A stretch of DNA of 38,097 nucleotides from Vampirovibrio sp041737375 (GTDB lineage Bacteria; Cyanobacteriota; Vampirovibrionia; Vampirovibrionales; Vampirovibrionaceae): assembly GCF_041737375.1 (NCBI RefSeq), contig NZ_JBGSRV010000021.1:1-38097 (forward strand), in the 5' to 3' direction. Under the pieces are notes generated by a model. The model was given only the letters and a program-made list of their open reading frames with translations, ran no database searches and had not been told where the DNA came from. How positions within the stretch are numbered: position 1 is the first letter of the stretch; every line of letters begins with the position of its first letter. This document shows, one piece after another, positions 21,220 through 29,253 of this stretch. The position numbers and the translations under genes were made by a program.

Positions 21220-23484
21220 TTATTTATTGAAGCGGTTGTTTTTGGTGAAACTGGTATCAAACAGGGTTTTCACTTCGTAATCTTTAACCGTTCCATCAAT
21301 TACGGTGCCGCCTTGCTTGGGATCCTTGATGTTATTAATGCCCTTGCGTTCACCTTTGATGCCATCGGCGGTCTGGCCAAGCAAGCCGTGAGGCGTGACG
21401 CCATCTGCCAGTGGGTTGACACCTTCGCTGAGCTTAACGTTGCTGTCAATGTAAGGGCCGGTTTTGTGCTGTTTCACTTCCAGGTCGGCTGTGTACTCCA
21501 GGCTTTTTACGGATAGTTTTTTTCCGTCCCAAATGGCGGAGCCATTGTTATCCAGGGTGTATTTTTGACCCTTAACCATTGGCTTGCCATTCACGGTGGG
21601 GATTGGATTGTTACGATCGATTTGAACTCTGCTTTTGCCAACTTGCAGTCCGGCTTTACCAATGACGGTGGACTGAACACCATCCTTGGTGGGCCTGCCC
21701 CAGGCTGCGAATTCGGCGTTGTACTGGAACGCTTTGTCTGAAATAACGTTGTAGGTTTTGCCAGGTTGACCCATCACATCGTACTTTTCGCCACCGAAGC
21801 CCACAAAGTGTGGATCCCCGTAGAATTTACCATCCTTGCCATCTTCGTAAGCGGGTGGCGGGGTTACTGGTTTACTGGGCTTTGCACCGCCGATGACGTT
21901 CGTGCTGTTGCTGGCAATGCTGCCTTTGCCTTCAATAACGTTGTTGTTGTTGCTGGCAATGTCGCCTTGGCCTTTCACAACGTTAGTGCTGTTGCTGGCA
22001 ATATCGCCGGCCGCTTTGGGGGTGGTGCTGTACTTGTCGGCAGTAACGACTGTGCCACTGATCACATTGCTGTTGTTGCTGCTAATGTTGCCGTTGCCTT
22101 CTACAACGTTCGTGCTGGTGCTGGCAATATCGCCCTGGCCCTTCACAACGTTATTGTTATTGCTGGCAATATCACCTTGGCCTTTCACAACGTTAGCGCT
22201 GGTGCTGGCAATGTCGCCTTTGCCTTCGATAACGTTCATGTTGTTGCTGGCAATATCGCCTTTGCCTTCGATAACGTTCGTGCTGTTGCTGGCAATGTCG
22301 CCCTGGCCTTTTACAACGTTATTGTTGTTGCTGGCAATATCACCGCTACCTTTGGGGGTATTGCTGTATTGGTTGGGAACCTCGGCGTTGCTTTTGGGGG
22401 TGTGGCTGAATGTTTTGGGAACAGCGCCATCGGCTTTGGGGGCGTTGGTGTAGTTTTGGGCAATATCGGCACCCATTTTACCTTTTTTGTTTTTGTTGCC
22501 TTTCACCTTGATGGTGATGTTGTAAACGGTGGTGGTGTTGTTAACATCATTGCCCGCAACGTTAGTGGTGGTTACGGCAGTACTGCCATCTTTTGCCACG
22601 CTTGTGTTGCCATTTCCCACAGGGCTTGCCGGTTTAGGTGCGGGTTTGGCTGGCTCATGTTTTGTAACTGGTACCTGTGGTTTGGGTTTGGCTGGCTCAT
22701 GTTTTGTAACTGGTGCCTGTGGTTTGGGTTTGGCTGGCACATGTTTTGTAACGGGTACATGAGGTTTGGGTGCGGCCGGTTCATGTTTTGTAACGGGTAC
22801 ATGGGGTTTGGGTGCGGCCTGTTCATGTTTTATAACGGGTACATGGGGTTTGGGTGCGGCCTGTTCATCCTTTTTGATAGGTGCATACGTTGTGGTTATG
22901 GTCTGCTCGTCCTGTTGGGTGGCTCCAGACGTTTTAGGCGTTGCCGCCTCATTTTTGGGGTTCGGCTCAGGTTTGGCCTGATAGTCTGCATTGGCTTGAG
23001 GGGTTTCGGTTCCTTTGCTATCCAGTTTGGCTATCAGTTCTTCAAGCAATGGGGCTAGTTCACCCATATCGTAGCTGGATGAGGCGTTATCGTTGGTTTT
23101 GTTGTCAACGGCAGCTGTATTGGCTACTGGCTCGCTGTCAAACATAGCCTGTTGTGGCTGAGCGCTAGCAGCGTTATTCGCCGCAGAGGCCGCGTTCCCA
23201 GTAGCGTTTGCCGCTGGTTGAGCCGCAGGCGATCCTACGTTAAGCAGTTGAGACAAAAGCATTACCAGCATGCTGAAAAACTGATTCAATGCTTCCATTG
23301 AATTGGGGGCGCTAGCCATGCTTGACCCTAAGGTAGAGGGGGCTGCCATTTTTTGGCCCAAAGTATTGGCCAGTGGGTTGACGCTGGTAGCTGGTTGCGC
23401 CGCACTGGCTGCTTTCGCTTGAGTCGCTTGCCCAAAAAGGCTTAACGGCAGTTGTGAATTAAACCCATTACCATTAATAGACAT
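21220..23484 (-). CDS. Tandem-repeat protein with C-terminal VWD/root-cap-like domain (paralogue B)
   Basis: 754 codons from the ATG at 23484 (AAAGGAG 6-8 nt upstream; the frame to 23520 is read-through). Order: Ala/Asn/Gln-rich N-terminus with AAPSTLGSS (compare AAPSTMGAA in paralogue A), a Leu/Met-rich segment (ALNQFFSMLVMLLSQLLN), a low-complexity stretch, five and a half 14-residue units of the type KPKPQVPVTKHEPA, a Thr/Val/Asn-rich stretch ending in basic KGNKNKKGK, then fourteen 14-residue units of the type GDIASNNNNVVKGQ. Last come about 190 residues starting KFYGDPHFVGFGGEKYDVMG, clearly homologous to paralogue A. The second array, with regular Ile/Val and Asn, could build a beta-solenoid. 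No Sec signal peptide, no cysteine. Probably an exported or surface fibre-like protein; function unknown. Confidence 0.87.
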   Translation of the reverse strand: MSINGNGFNSQLPLSLFGQATQAKAASAAQPATSVNPLANTLGQKMAAPSTLGSSMASAPNSMEALNQFFSMLVMLLSQLLNVGSPAAQPAANATGNAASAANNAASAQPQQAMFDSEPVANTAAVDNKTNDNASSSYDMGELAPLLEELIAKLDSKGTETPQANADYQAKPEPNPKNEAATPKTSGATQQDEQTITTTYAPIKKDEQAAPKPHVPVIKHEQAAPKPHVPVTKHEPAAPKPHVPVTKHVPAKPKPQAPVTKHEPAKPKPQVPVTKHEPAKPAPKPASPVGNGNTSVAKDGSTAVTTTNVAGNDVNNTTTVYNITIKVKGNKNKKGKMGADIAQNYTNAPKADGAVPKTFSHTPKSNAEVPNQYSNTPKGSGDIASNNNNVVKGQGDIASNSTNVIEGKGDIASNNMNVIEGKGDIASTSANVVKGQGDIASNNNNVVKGQGDIASTSTNVVEGNGNISSNNSNVISGTVVTADKYSTTPKAAGDIASNSTNVVKGQGDIASNNNNVIEGKGSIASNSTNVIGGAKPSKPVTPPPAYEDGKDGKFYGDPHFVGFGGEKYDVMGQPGKTYNVISDKAFQYNAEFAAWGRPTKDGVQSTVIGKAGLQVGKSRVQIDRNNPIPTVNGKPMVKGQKYTLDNNGSAIWDGKKLSVKSLEYTADLEVKQHKTGPYIDSNVKLSEGVNPLADGVTPHGLLGQTADGIKGERKGINNIKDPKQGGTVIDGTVKDYEVKTLFDTSFTKNNRFNK
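21883..22470 (-). repeat. Fourteen tandem 42-bp units (GDIASxxxNVVKGQ type)
   Basis: Fourteen in-frame units of 42 bp each code 14 residues. Ten or eleven follow the G-[DNS]-I-[AS]-S-N-x-x-N-V-[VI]-x-G-x pattern; three at the N-terminal side and one inside (VVTADKYSTTPKAA) follow a second x-Y-S-x-T-P-K-x-x pattern of the same length. All lie in paralogue B. Confidence 0.92.
22647..22884 (-). repeat. Five and a half tandem 42-bp units (KPKPQVPVTKHEPA type)
   Basis: Full units are at 22647-22688, 22689-22730, 22731-22772, 22773-22814 and 22815-22856, then a partial one. Neighbouring units differ by a few bases. The coded residues are Pro/Lys/His/Val-rich, a stiff linker. Confidence 0.92.
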
Positions 23485-23833
23485 GATACTCTCCTTTGTT
23501 TTGCCGTTCAGCCTCGCCAAGAGACGATGTCAGAAGGCTCGCTATGTCCACATATTAATCAGGATGCCTATGGGGTCCTGATGTACTTCGAGTGGTTGTT
23601 ATGTAGAAATAAAAACAATCAAAAGGACCGTATTGCCTTTTTGTAATATTTTGTTCATATTTTTTATATCTTTATTGTGCGTTTAAGATAGATTCTGACC
23701 CCAGGGCCGGTTCTGTGCGGGATCAGTGTTGATACTAGATAAATCATCTGTATGAAGCATTACTATTAAAATGGAAGTCAGGGCTGAACCTATGTTAAAG
23801 TAAAGAGAGAAGCGGGCTATCGTGAGGTTTCTT
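23485..23833 (+). other. Divergent promoter region
   Basis: About 350 bp without a gene between paralogue B (minus) and the acetyltransferase (plus). It holds a 7-bp inverted repeat ATCAGGA / TCCTGAT (23558-23564, 23576-23582) in the leader of paralogue B, an A/T-rich centre, and the plus-strand promoter listed separately. Confidence 0.5.
23729..23756 (+). promoter_or_regulatory. Promoter of the acetyltransferase-aminotransferase pair
   Basis: TTGATA (23729-23734), 16 bp, TATGAA (23751-23756); about 78 bp before the ATG at 23834. Confidence 0.5.
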
Positions 23834-24547
23834 ATGCGTTCAGGTGTTCATTCATCCGCCCCGGATCCCTACTTTGAAGATCATCGGGCTGAAACCGCCT
23901 ACATACACGAGTCTTCCTATATTGACACTCCCTGCCGCATTGGCGAGCATACCGCCATTCTGCATTTCACCCATGTAATGGCGCATGCCATTATTGGCGA
24001 TCATTGCCTGATTGGGCGCAACGTTAGCATTGCTTCCGGGGTTTTGGTGGGCGATAAGGTGCGAGTCATGCACAACGCCCAGCTCAACAGCGGGGTGATT
24101 CTGGAAAATGAGGTTTACTGCGGCCCTTGCGTGGTTTTTGCCGAAAATCGTTATATCCGTGCTCAGCCCAATAGCGTATCTCGCATTAGCCCTACCCTGG
24201 TTCGGTGGGGGGCGCAACTTGGGCCTAACAGTACGGTGGCATCCGGTTCCACCATTGGGCGTTACGCCTTTATTGAGGCTGGAACAATTGTGGATAGAAA
24301 TATTCCCGATTTTGCGGTAGTGTATGGCAATCCACTCAGACTTGCCGGTTGGCGCTGCGAATGCGGACAATCCCTGCGGCTTTCCCCCAGCGGAAACGAA
24401 ACCCAGGAAGTGATTTGCGCTTATTGCAACCGACAATACCAACGGCAGTCCCAATGGAAAGTTTTGCAGTTGACCCAGAGGGACCCCAGTCTTGATTCCC
24501 ATTCTGAATTTGACCCGACAGTACGAACAGCTCAAGGACAAGATTGA
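23834..24547 (+). CDS. Left-handed beta-helix acetyltransferase, WbpD/WlbB-like
   Basis: 237 residues. Hexapeptide repeats (I-G-x-H-x-x, IGDHCLIGRNVSIASGVLVGDKV and so on) form a left-handed beta-helix, with AENRY in the active-site loop and a late IGRYAFIEAGTIV coil. VVYGNPLRLAGWRCECGQ then leads into a C-terminal zinc ribbon (C-x-C and C-x-x-C in ICAYCNRQY). This arrangement is typical of N-acetyltransferases that finish UDP-2-acetamido-3-amino sugars for surface polysaccharide. GAGG 6 nt before the ATG at 23834 supports that start; a GTG at 23822 is the alternative. Its last 56 bp overlap the aminotransferase gene, a strong sign of joint action. Confidence 0.88.
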   Translation: MRSGVHSSAPDPYFEDHRAETAYIHESSYIDTPCRIGEHTAILHFTHVMAHAIIGDHCLIGRNVSIASGVLVGDKVRVMHNAQLNSGVILENEVYCGPCVVFAENRYIRAQPNSVSRISPTLVRWGAQLGPNSTVASGSTIGRYAFIEAGTIVDRNIPDFAVVYGNPLRLAGWRCECGQSLRLSPSGNETQEVICAYCNRQYQRQSQWKVLQLTQRDPSLDSHSEFDPTVRTAQGQD

Positions 24548-25631
24548 TCAGGCCCTGATTCGGGTTGCCGCCTCCGGCCATTATATTTTGGGTCCTGAGG
24601 TGAGCGAATTTGAACGGGAAATGGCCAGCTATTTAAACGTAAAGCACGTCATTGGTTGCGCCAATGGCACCGATGCCCTTTATTTGGCATTAAAAGCCCT
24701 TAAAATCGGGGCTGGCCACGAAGTAATCACCTCCCCCTTCAGTTATATGGCCACTTCAGAATCCATTGCCAGAGCTGGGGCCAAGCCGGTGTTTGTGGAT
24801 ATTGAGCCAGATACCATGAACTTTGATGTTCAAAAACTGGAAGCGGCCATTACCCCACATACCAAAGCCATTTTGCCGGTGCATATTTTTGGTCAGGCGG
24901 TCAATATGGATGCCGTTAATCGTCTGGCCGAGAGCCATCACTTGTCTGTGATTGAGGATTGCGCTCAAGCCATTGGGTCTGAATACAAGGCCCAAAAGGT
25001 AGGGGGCCTGGGTGACATTGGTTGCTTCAGCTTTTTCCCCTCCAAAAACCTGGGAGCCTTTGGCGATGGCGGCATGTGCACCACCAATCAGGATGATTTG
25101 GCTGAACGCTTGCGGATGCTGCGGGTGCATGGCAGCCGGAAACGCTACTATCACGAGGAGCCGGGTTTAAACAGTCGTCTGGATGAAATTCAGGCCGCCA
25201 TTTTGCGGATTAAGCTTCCCCATATCGATGAATGGAACCACGCTCGCCAAGCGGTGGCCAATCATTACGATGCCCTGTTAAAACCGTTGGCGGATGTGTT
25301 GCAAACCCCGTACCGTAGCCCGGACAGTCAGCATGTGTTCCATCAGTACACCATTCAGTTAAAAGGCCCCAATCCCGCTCAGCTACGGGCTACCCTGCAA
25401 CAACAATTGCAGGAAGCCCAGGTGCAAAGCATGATTTACTACCCGGTGCCTTTGTACGCCCAACAAACCCACGCCGATTTAAACCTCAACAAAGTGGATT
25501 ATCCCGTTTGTGAAGCGGTGAGCGATCGGGTGTTGTCGTTGCCCATGTTCCCGGAACTTCGACTGGATGAGCAGGAGCAAGTGGTCAATACCTTGGCCCA
25601 AGCCCTCAAAGGCACTCCCATTCACGCTTGA
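24492..25631 (+). CDS. DegT/DnrJ/EryC1-type sugar aminotransferase, WbpE/WlbC-like
   Basis: 379 residues, a PLP enzyme that aminates a 3-keto nucleotide sugar before acetylation by the preceding gene's product. Motifs: SGHYILGPEVSEFE, CANGTDALYLAL, ITSPFSYMATSESI, IEDCAQAIGSEY, and FFPSKNLGAFGDGG with the PLP lysine, then LNSRLDEIQAAIL. Start is TTG at 24492 (GAGGGA 8 nt upstream), inside the acetyltransferase gene; the IPILNLTRQYEQL beginning is what the family shows, so the overlap is real. Dehydrogenase and oxidase partners of the pathway are not in the window. Confidence 0.93.
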   Translation: MIPILNLTRQYEQLKDKIDQALIRVAASGHYILGPEVSEFEREMASYLNVKHVIGCANGTDALYLALKALKIGAGHEVITSPFSYMATSESIARAGAKPVFVDIEPDTMNFDVQKLEAAITPHTKAILPVHIFGQAVNMDAVNRLAESHHLSVIEDCAQAIGSEYKAQKVGGLGDIGCFSFFPSKNLGAFGDGGMCTTNQDDLAERLRMLRVHGSRKRYYHEEPGLNSRLDEIQAAILRIKLPHIDEWNHARQAVANHYDALLKPLADVLQTPYRSPDSQHVFHQYTIQLKGPNPAQLRATLQQQLQEAQVQSMIYYPVPLYAQQTHADLNLNKVDYPVCEAVSDRVLSLPMFPELRLDEQEQVVNTLAQALKGTPIHA

Positions 25632-25671
25632 AGATAACCCGGTTTTCGGTATTAAACCGGATTGAACTATT

Positions 25672-25702
25672 AAAAAAGACAGCGTTTATAGCTGTCTTTT
25701 TT
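25672..25702 (+). terminator. Bidirectional terminator between convergent genes
   Basis: A perfect 12-bp stem AAAAAAGACAGC / GCTGTCTTTTTT with a 7-nt loop. A second hairpin CCGGTTT / AAACCGG (25639-25660) precedes it. Confidence 0.93.
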
Positions 25703-25764
25703 ACTGGATTGAAACAAAACATTGAAATGAAGCAATAGTGCCTGGCCTGAGTGGAAGGCTTTGC

Positions 25765-28700
25765 TTATCGTTCAAAAGGTAGTTTTAACAAGGCTGCGGC
25801 CCGAGCGGACTGATTGCTCAGTCGTTCCCCGCCTGTGGCTTCTCTGGAATGACCGGCGGTGGAACCTGATGAGGATGACGGGCTGTGATTGCCGTTGGCG
25901 ATGAACCGCAAATCCAGCTCTTGCCCGTCTTTGGTGGCTAAAATCAATGATTCTTCCACGTCATCCCGTTCCGCTTCTTCGGCGGTGGCGGCCATGGGCT
26001 CTCGCTCGTGACTGACTTCGTGGGGTAATTCCTCTTCTGGAAGCACCACCTCTTCATCATACTCACTAGGGATAGCCACGGTCAGCGGAGTGGCCTCTTC
26101 CAGCTGGCGCTCCATCTGGCGAAGCTCCTGCACCCGTTCATTCAAACGGCGAATGGCATGCTCAATGGCACTGAGAATAATGGGGTTGACGATTTTTTGA
26201 CGCAGTTCCAGCAACAGATCTCGGGCCCGTTCCGAACCACCCACCTGCCCAATGCTGCGTACACAGGCCCACACAAAAACCGGCATATTTTCCCAATCGG
26301 CATTTTGCAGGGATTCCAGCAATATGGCTTCCGTTTGCCAGCCCCGCCGTTTGCCCAAGGCTCGCACCACGGCCAGTTTGACATCTTCAGACGGCTCACG
26401 CCTGAGGGCATGCACCAACGCCGCAAAGGCCTTGGCATCTTCCATATGACTGAGGGAGTCAGCGGCCAAGGCTCGCAAAGCGCTGTCTTTATCGCCCTGT
26501 AAAATTTTGACCATGATATCAATGGCTTCCGGCCCCGGATAGCGCTGCAACCCAATGCAGGCGTAACGCCGAATTTCGGGAACCACATCGTTCAAAGCGT
26601 CCATTAAGCTGCTGAACACATAAGGGGAATCGGTTTCCATGTCCGCAAGATTTTTAATGGCCGTCAATCGAACGTCATCACAAGCGTCAGACATGCCTTT
26701 TACAAACACGCTCACCAAATCCATATGCCACCGATAACGGGAAAGCGTACTGTAAACCTGCGAGCGTACCGCTTCGCATTCATCATCAATGGCCTGAATC
26801 ATAACCTCTACAATTTGGCTGGCCAGATGGGCATCCGGGTGTTTTTGAGAAATTAAAGCCAGGTTGTGGGCGGCGTATTCCCGCACCATACTGTTGTCAT
26901 CACGCATGGCGGCAAACAGGCTTTCACGGGCTTTTTGAGAGTCAATCAAGGCCATATTATTCAGGGCGGTTACTCGCACCACCGCTTTGTCGTCGTGCAT
27001 AAATTCCAGAAAAACATCTTCCAGAAAAGCCACAATTTCAGGGTTGCCCATGGCATTGCCCAGCGCAATGACCTCCATGGTTTTTTCCCGATCGAGATCC
27101 CCCGATTTGACTGAAAGCGGAATCACTTTTTTCAGGTACATCAGCTTCTCATCGGTGGAAATATCGGTTTCAATGGCCTGAGTTTGTTCCATCAAAAAGT
27201 TCAAAATAAAACGACTCTGGATGGCGTAATGGGGATCTTTTCCACTGCCTGAGCTTTGTTGCTGGTCTGGCTTTTTGGACACCTGACGAATCACATCGTG
27301 ACGGAACAGGGCGCGCAACACCTCAAACACATACCCATCCGTAAAACCCTGCGAGGCGCTGATTTCTTTAATGGCCTGATTGGCGGAAAAGCTTTCTTCC
27401 CCAAACTGCTTGATCAGCGAGGCGATTACTTTATAAAGAGACTCTTCATCGTTTAAGAAGGTGAGTTTGAGGCGGGTAAAACTCAATTCAAACAGGCTGC
27501 TAATGGTATCAAGGCCCAGCTTTTCAAAGAAGTCCAAATCCACATGCTTGATGCGGTTGCCTTCTACCCGTTCTTTCAGATAGCTTAAAATTTTGAGATG
27601 CCAGAATGGGTTGCCACGGCTGAGCCGCATAATTTGCTGGTTAACCTCTTCATCCAAATCCACGCCCATTTCTTTCAGGGGAGTCCGAATGAGTTTGCGG
27701 CAAGCGCTTTCGTTCAAGGCATCCAGTAACAGTTTGGTTCTAAAGTGGTTATAAAGTGCGCCGCCCAAGGTGTAGCTTTCCCCTTCGGTGCGGGCGGCCA
27801 TAACCACCATAAAATGATAGTTTTTTTGCTCGGTGATATGAAAAATCAGCTCGGTAAAAAACTCTTTTAACTCAGTTTGGCGGGGTTTGTCCTGAATACG
27901 ATCCCATTCATCCACCACCAGCAACAAACCGCTGTCAATATTTTCCAGGGTGGCGTTAATGAAGTTAAACAGGCTCATCAAGTGTTTGATCAACGGATCT
28001 TTAATGGGCTTGGCTGGCGTTTCAATGCGAGTATGGCTGTAATTGCCGGTGCTGCCCGAGTAATGCTTCTGCTGTACCACGGCTGGGGGCATAAAATCCG
28101 CCGCATCCAGGGGACGCACGGTTTCATCCACAATCACGTTCAGTTCATGTTCAATGGTGGCATTGGCCGATTTTACGGGCCTTGGGGTGGAAATCACACC
28201 TTCGCTCAAGCCGTTTTCATCCAGCGGCGCAAAAGGTTCCTTGTTGCCAGCCGGATGATCATAGCGGTGCGGCTGTGCGGCCGGGTTCTCTTCCAGAAGG
28301 CTTGAATAGGTCTGCTCCGGGGCCAGGGCGCATTGTTGCTCTCGCAAAACTTCTGCCAGTCGCAGCGCTTCCTGTAAAGGGGGGCTCATGGGATTGAGCA
28401 GGGAGGTGGCCACCATCACCCATGGATTGACAATCAAATCAACCAGTTTCTGGATGCTTTCATTGACCGAGAGTTTCAGTTTTTTGACCGCAGGCACCTG
28501 ACTTCGGATGGCTTTTACCAGTTGCTCCTGACTAACGGCCCCTTTTCCCCCGATAGATTCCTGTAATTTTACCAGGGCAATGGCTCGTACCAAGTCCTGC
28601 CGTTCCCAGCGCAAATCCAGCTCCTGAGTAATTTCATTCACGGCCACCAGGGCATCGTCCAAAATGCTGTTGGCTTCATCCTGCAGCTTTTCGATCAGGG

Positions 28701-28980
28701 TGACATACACTTCTTCCGGGGAGGCGTAGGTCATTTTGCCCAGATTTAGCACCCGGCAATAAACGCCTTCCTGAACCAGCCCCATAAAGGTTTCCAGCAG
28801 CGCGGTTTTTCCAATGCCAGCGTCACCTGTGATGAGGGCGGCCTTAGGTTGCCCGGTTTTAGCCAGGTTTAGCAACTTGAGAAGTTGGCGTAGTTCAGTT
28901 TTTCGTCCCTGGATGGCTACATTTTCAAGAAGGTAGATTTCCCGGGTCGGGGCGTCATAGAGAGAATTTACGGTAGTCAA
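25765..28980 (-). CDS. STAND/AAA-type ATPase with C-terminal HEAT repeats
   Basis: 1071 codons from TTG at 28980, chosen because GGGAG (28987-28991) is 6 nt upstream and a TATAAT lies just above; the frame runs 65 codons further to 29175, but that part looks non-coding. Domains: short N-terminus ending in IQGRKTELRQL, Walker A GDAGIGKT (52-59), a long helical and low-complexity insertion (about 80-330), Walker B LLLVVDEWDR (about 350-359), an ORC/AAA_16-like lid with LSRGNPFWHLKILSYL, a winged-helix-like part, then HEAT-like helix pairs from about 640 to 940 (VVRVTALNNMALI, VREYAAHNLAL, VRLTAIKNLADM, IRRYACIGLQRY) and an acidic, Ser-rich tail. This is the layout of signal-transducing STAND ATPases: nucleotide switch plus superhelical sensor. 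No effector domain is recognisable. Role could be regulation, scaffolding or defence; unproven. Confidence 0.85.
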   Translation of the reverse strand: MTTVNSLYDAPTREIYLLENVAIQGRKTELRQLLKLLNLAKTGQPKAALITGDAGIGKTALLETFMGLVQEGVYCRVLNLGKMTYASPEEVYVTLIEKLQDEANSILDDALVAVNEITQELDLRWERQDLVRAIALVKLQESIGGKGAVSQEQLVKAIRSQVPAVKKLKLSVNESIQKLVDLIVNPWVMVATSLLNPMSPPLQEALRLAEVLREQQCALAPEQTYSSLLEENPAAQPHRYDHPAGNKEPFAPLDENGLSEGVISTPRPVKSANATIEHELNVIVDETVRPLDAADFMPPAVVQQKHYSGSTGNYSHTRIETPAKPIKDPLIKHLMSLFNFINATLENIDSGLLLVVDEWDRIQDKPRQTELKEFFTELIFHITEQKNYHFMVVMAARTEGESYTLGGALYNHFRTKLLLDALNESACRKLIRTPLKEMGVDLDEEVNQQIMRLSRGNPFWHLKILSYLKERVEGNRIKHVDLDFFEKLGLDTISSLFELSFTRLKLTFLNDEESLYKVIASLIKQFGEESFSANQAIKEISASQGFTDGYVFEVLRALFRHDVIRQVSKKPDQQQSSGSGKDPHYAIQSRFILNFLMEQTQAIETDISTDEKLMYLKKVIPLSVKSGDLDREKTMEVIALGNAMGNPEIVAFLEDVFLEFMHDDKAVVRVTALNNMALIDSQKARESLFAAMRDDNSMVREYAAHNLALISQKHPDAHLASQIVEVMIQAIDDECEAVRSQVYSTLSRYRWHMDLVSVFVKGMSDACDDVRLTAIKNLADMETDSPYVFSSLMDALNDVVPEIRRYACIGLQRYPGPEAIDIMVKILQGDKDSALRALAADSLSHMEDAKAFAALVHALRREPSEDVKLAVVRALGKRRGWQTEAILLESLQNADWENMPVFVWACVRSIGQVGGSERARDLLLELRQKIVNPIILSAIEHAIRRLNERVQELRQMERQLEEATPLTVAIPSEYDEEVVLPEEELPHEVSHEREPMAATAEEAERDDVEESLILATKDGQELDLRFIANGNHSPSSSSGSTAGHSREATGGERLSNQSARAAALLKLPFER

Positions 28981-29034
28981 AGATAGCTCCCACTCAGCTC
29001 GTCGCGGATAAAACGATTGGAGATCTGTATTATA
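28981..29034 (-). promoter_or_regulatory. Leader of the STAND-HEAT gene: -10 box and ribosome site
   Basis: TATAAT at 29034-29029 (minus) would start transcription near 29022. GGGAG at 28991-28987 then precedes the TTG at 28980. This contradicts translation from the ATG at 29175, which lies upstream of the promoter. The -35 is poor (CACTTT at 17 bp). Confidence 0.45.
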
Positions 29035-29253
29035 TAATAAAATGGTATTCAAAAGTGGCTGTCCGGGTGGAAGCTGAGATGAAGATCCTCTGAAAGCCCG
29101 ATGAGAAACCCTGTTTTTGAATGGGTGGTTTGGGTGTAGCAAAGGATCGGGCTGACCCAAAGCGCATGGTTTCACTAGGCCACCCTACAACCCTCTATGA
29201 TTCCCCCCTTGATTGGAAAGACGTTATCCATGTTAAATAGCAGAGGTTCTATC

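Noticed and set aside
21883..22884. CRISPR-like direct repeats
   Set aside because: Units abut without spacers, stay in frame and code regular peptides; no cas genes.
21766..23058. 430-codon plus-strand frame opposite the repeat arrays
   Set aside because: It is a mirror of the 42-bp repeats, with no ribosome site; the minus-strand gene has start, terminator and a homologous domain.
29209..29238. TTGATT-18-TTAAAT promoter for the peroxiredoxin gene
   Set aside because: It would start the RNA only about 9 nt before the ATG, cutting into the ribosome site.
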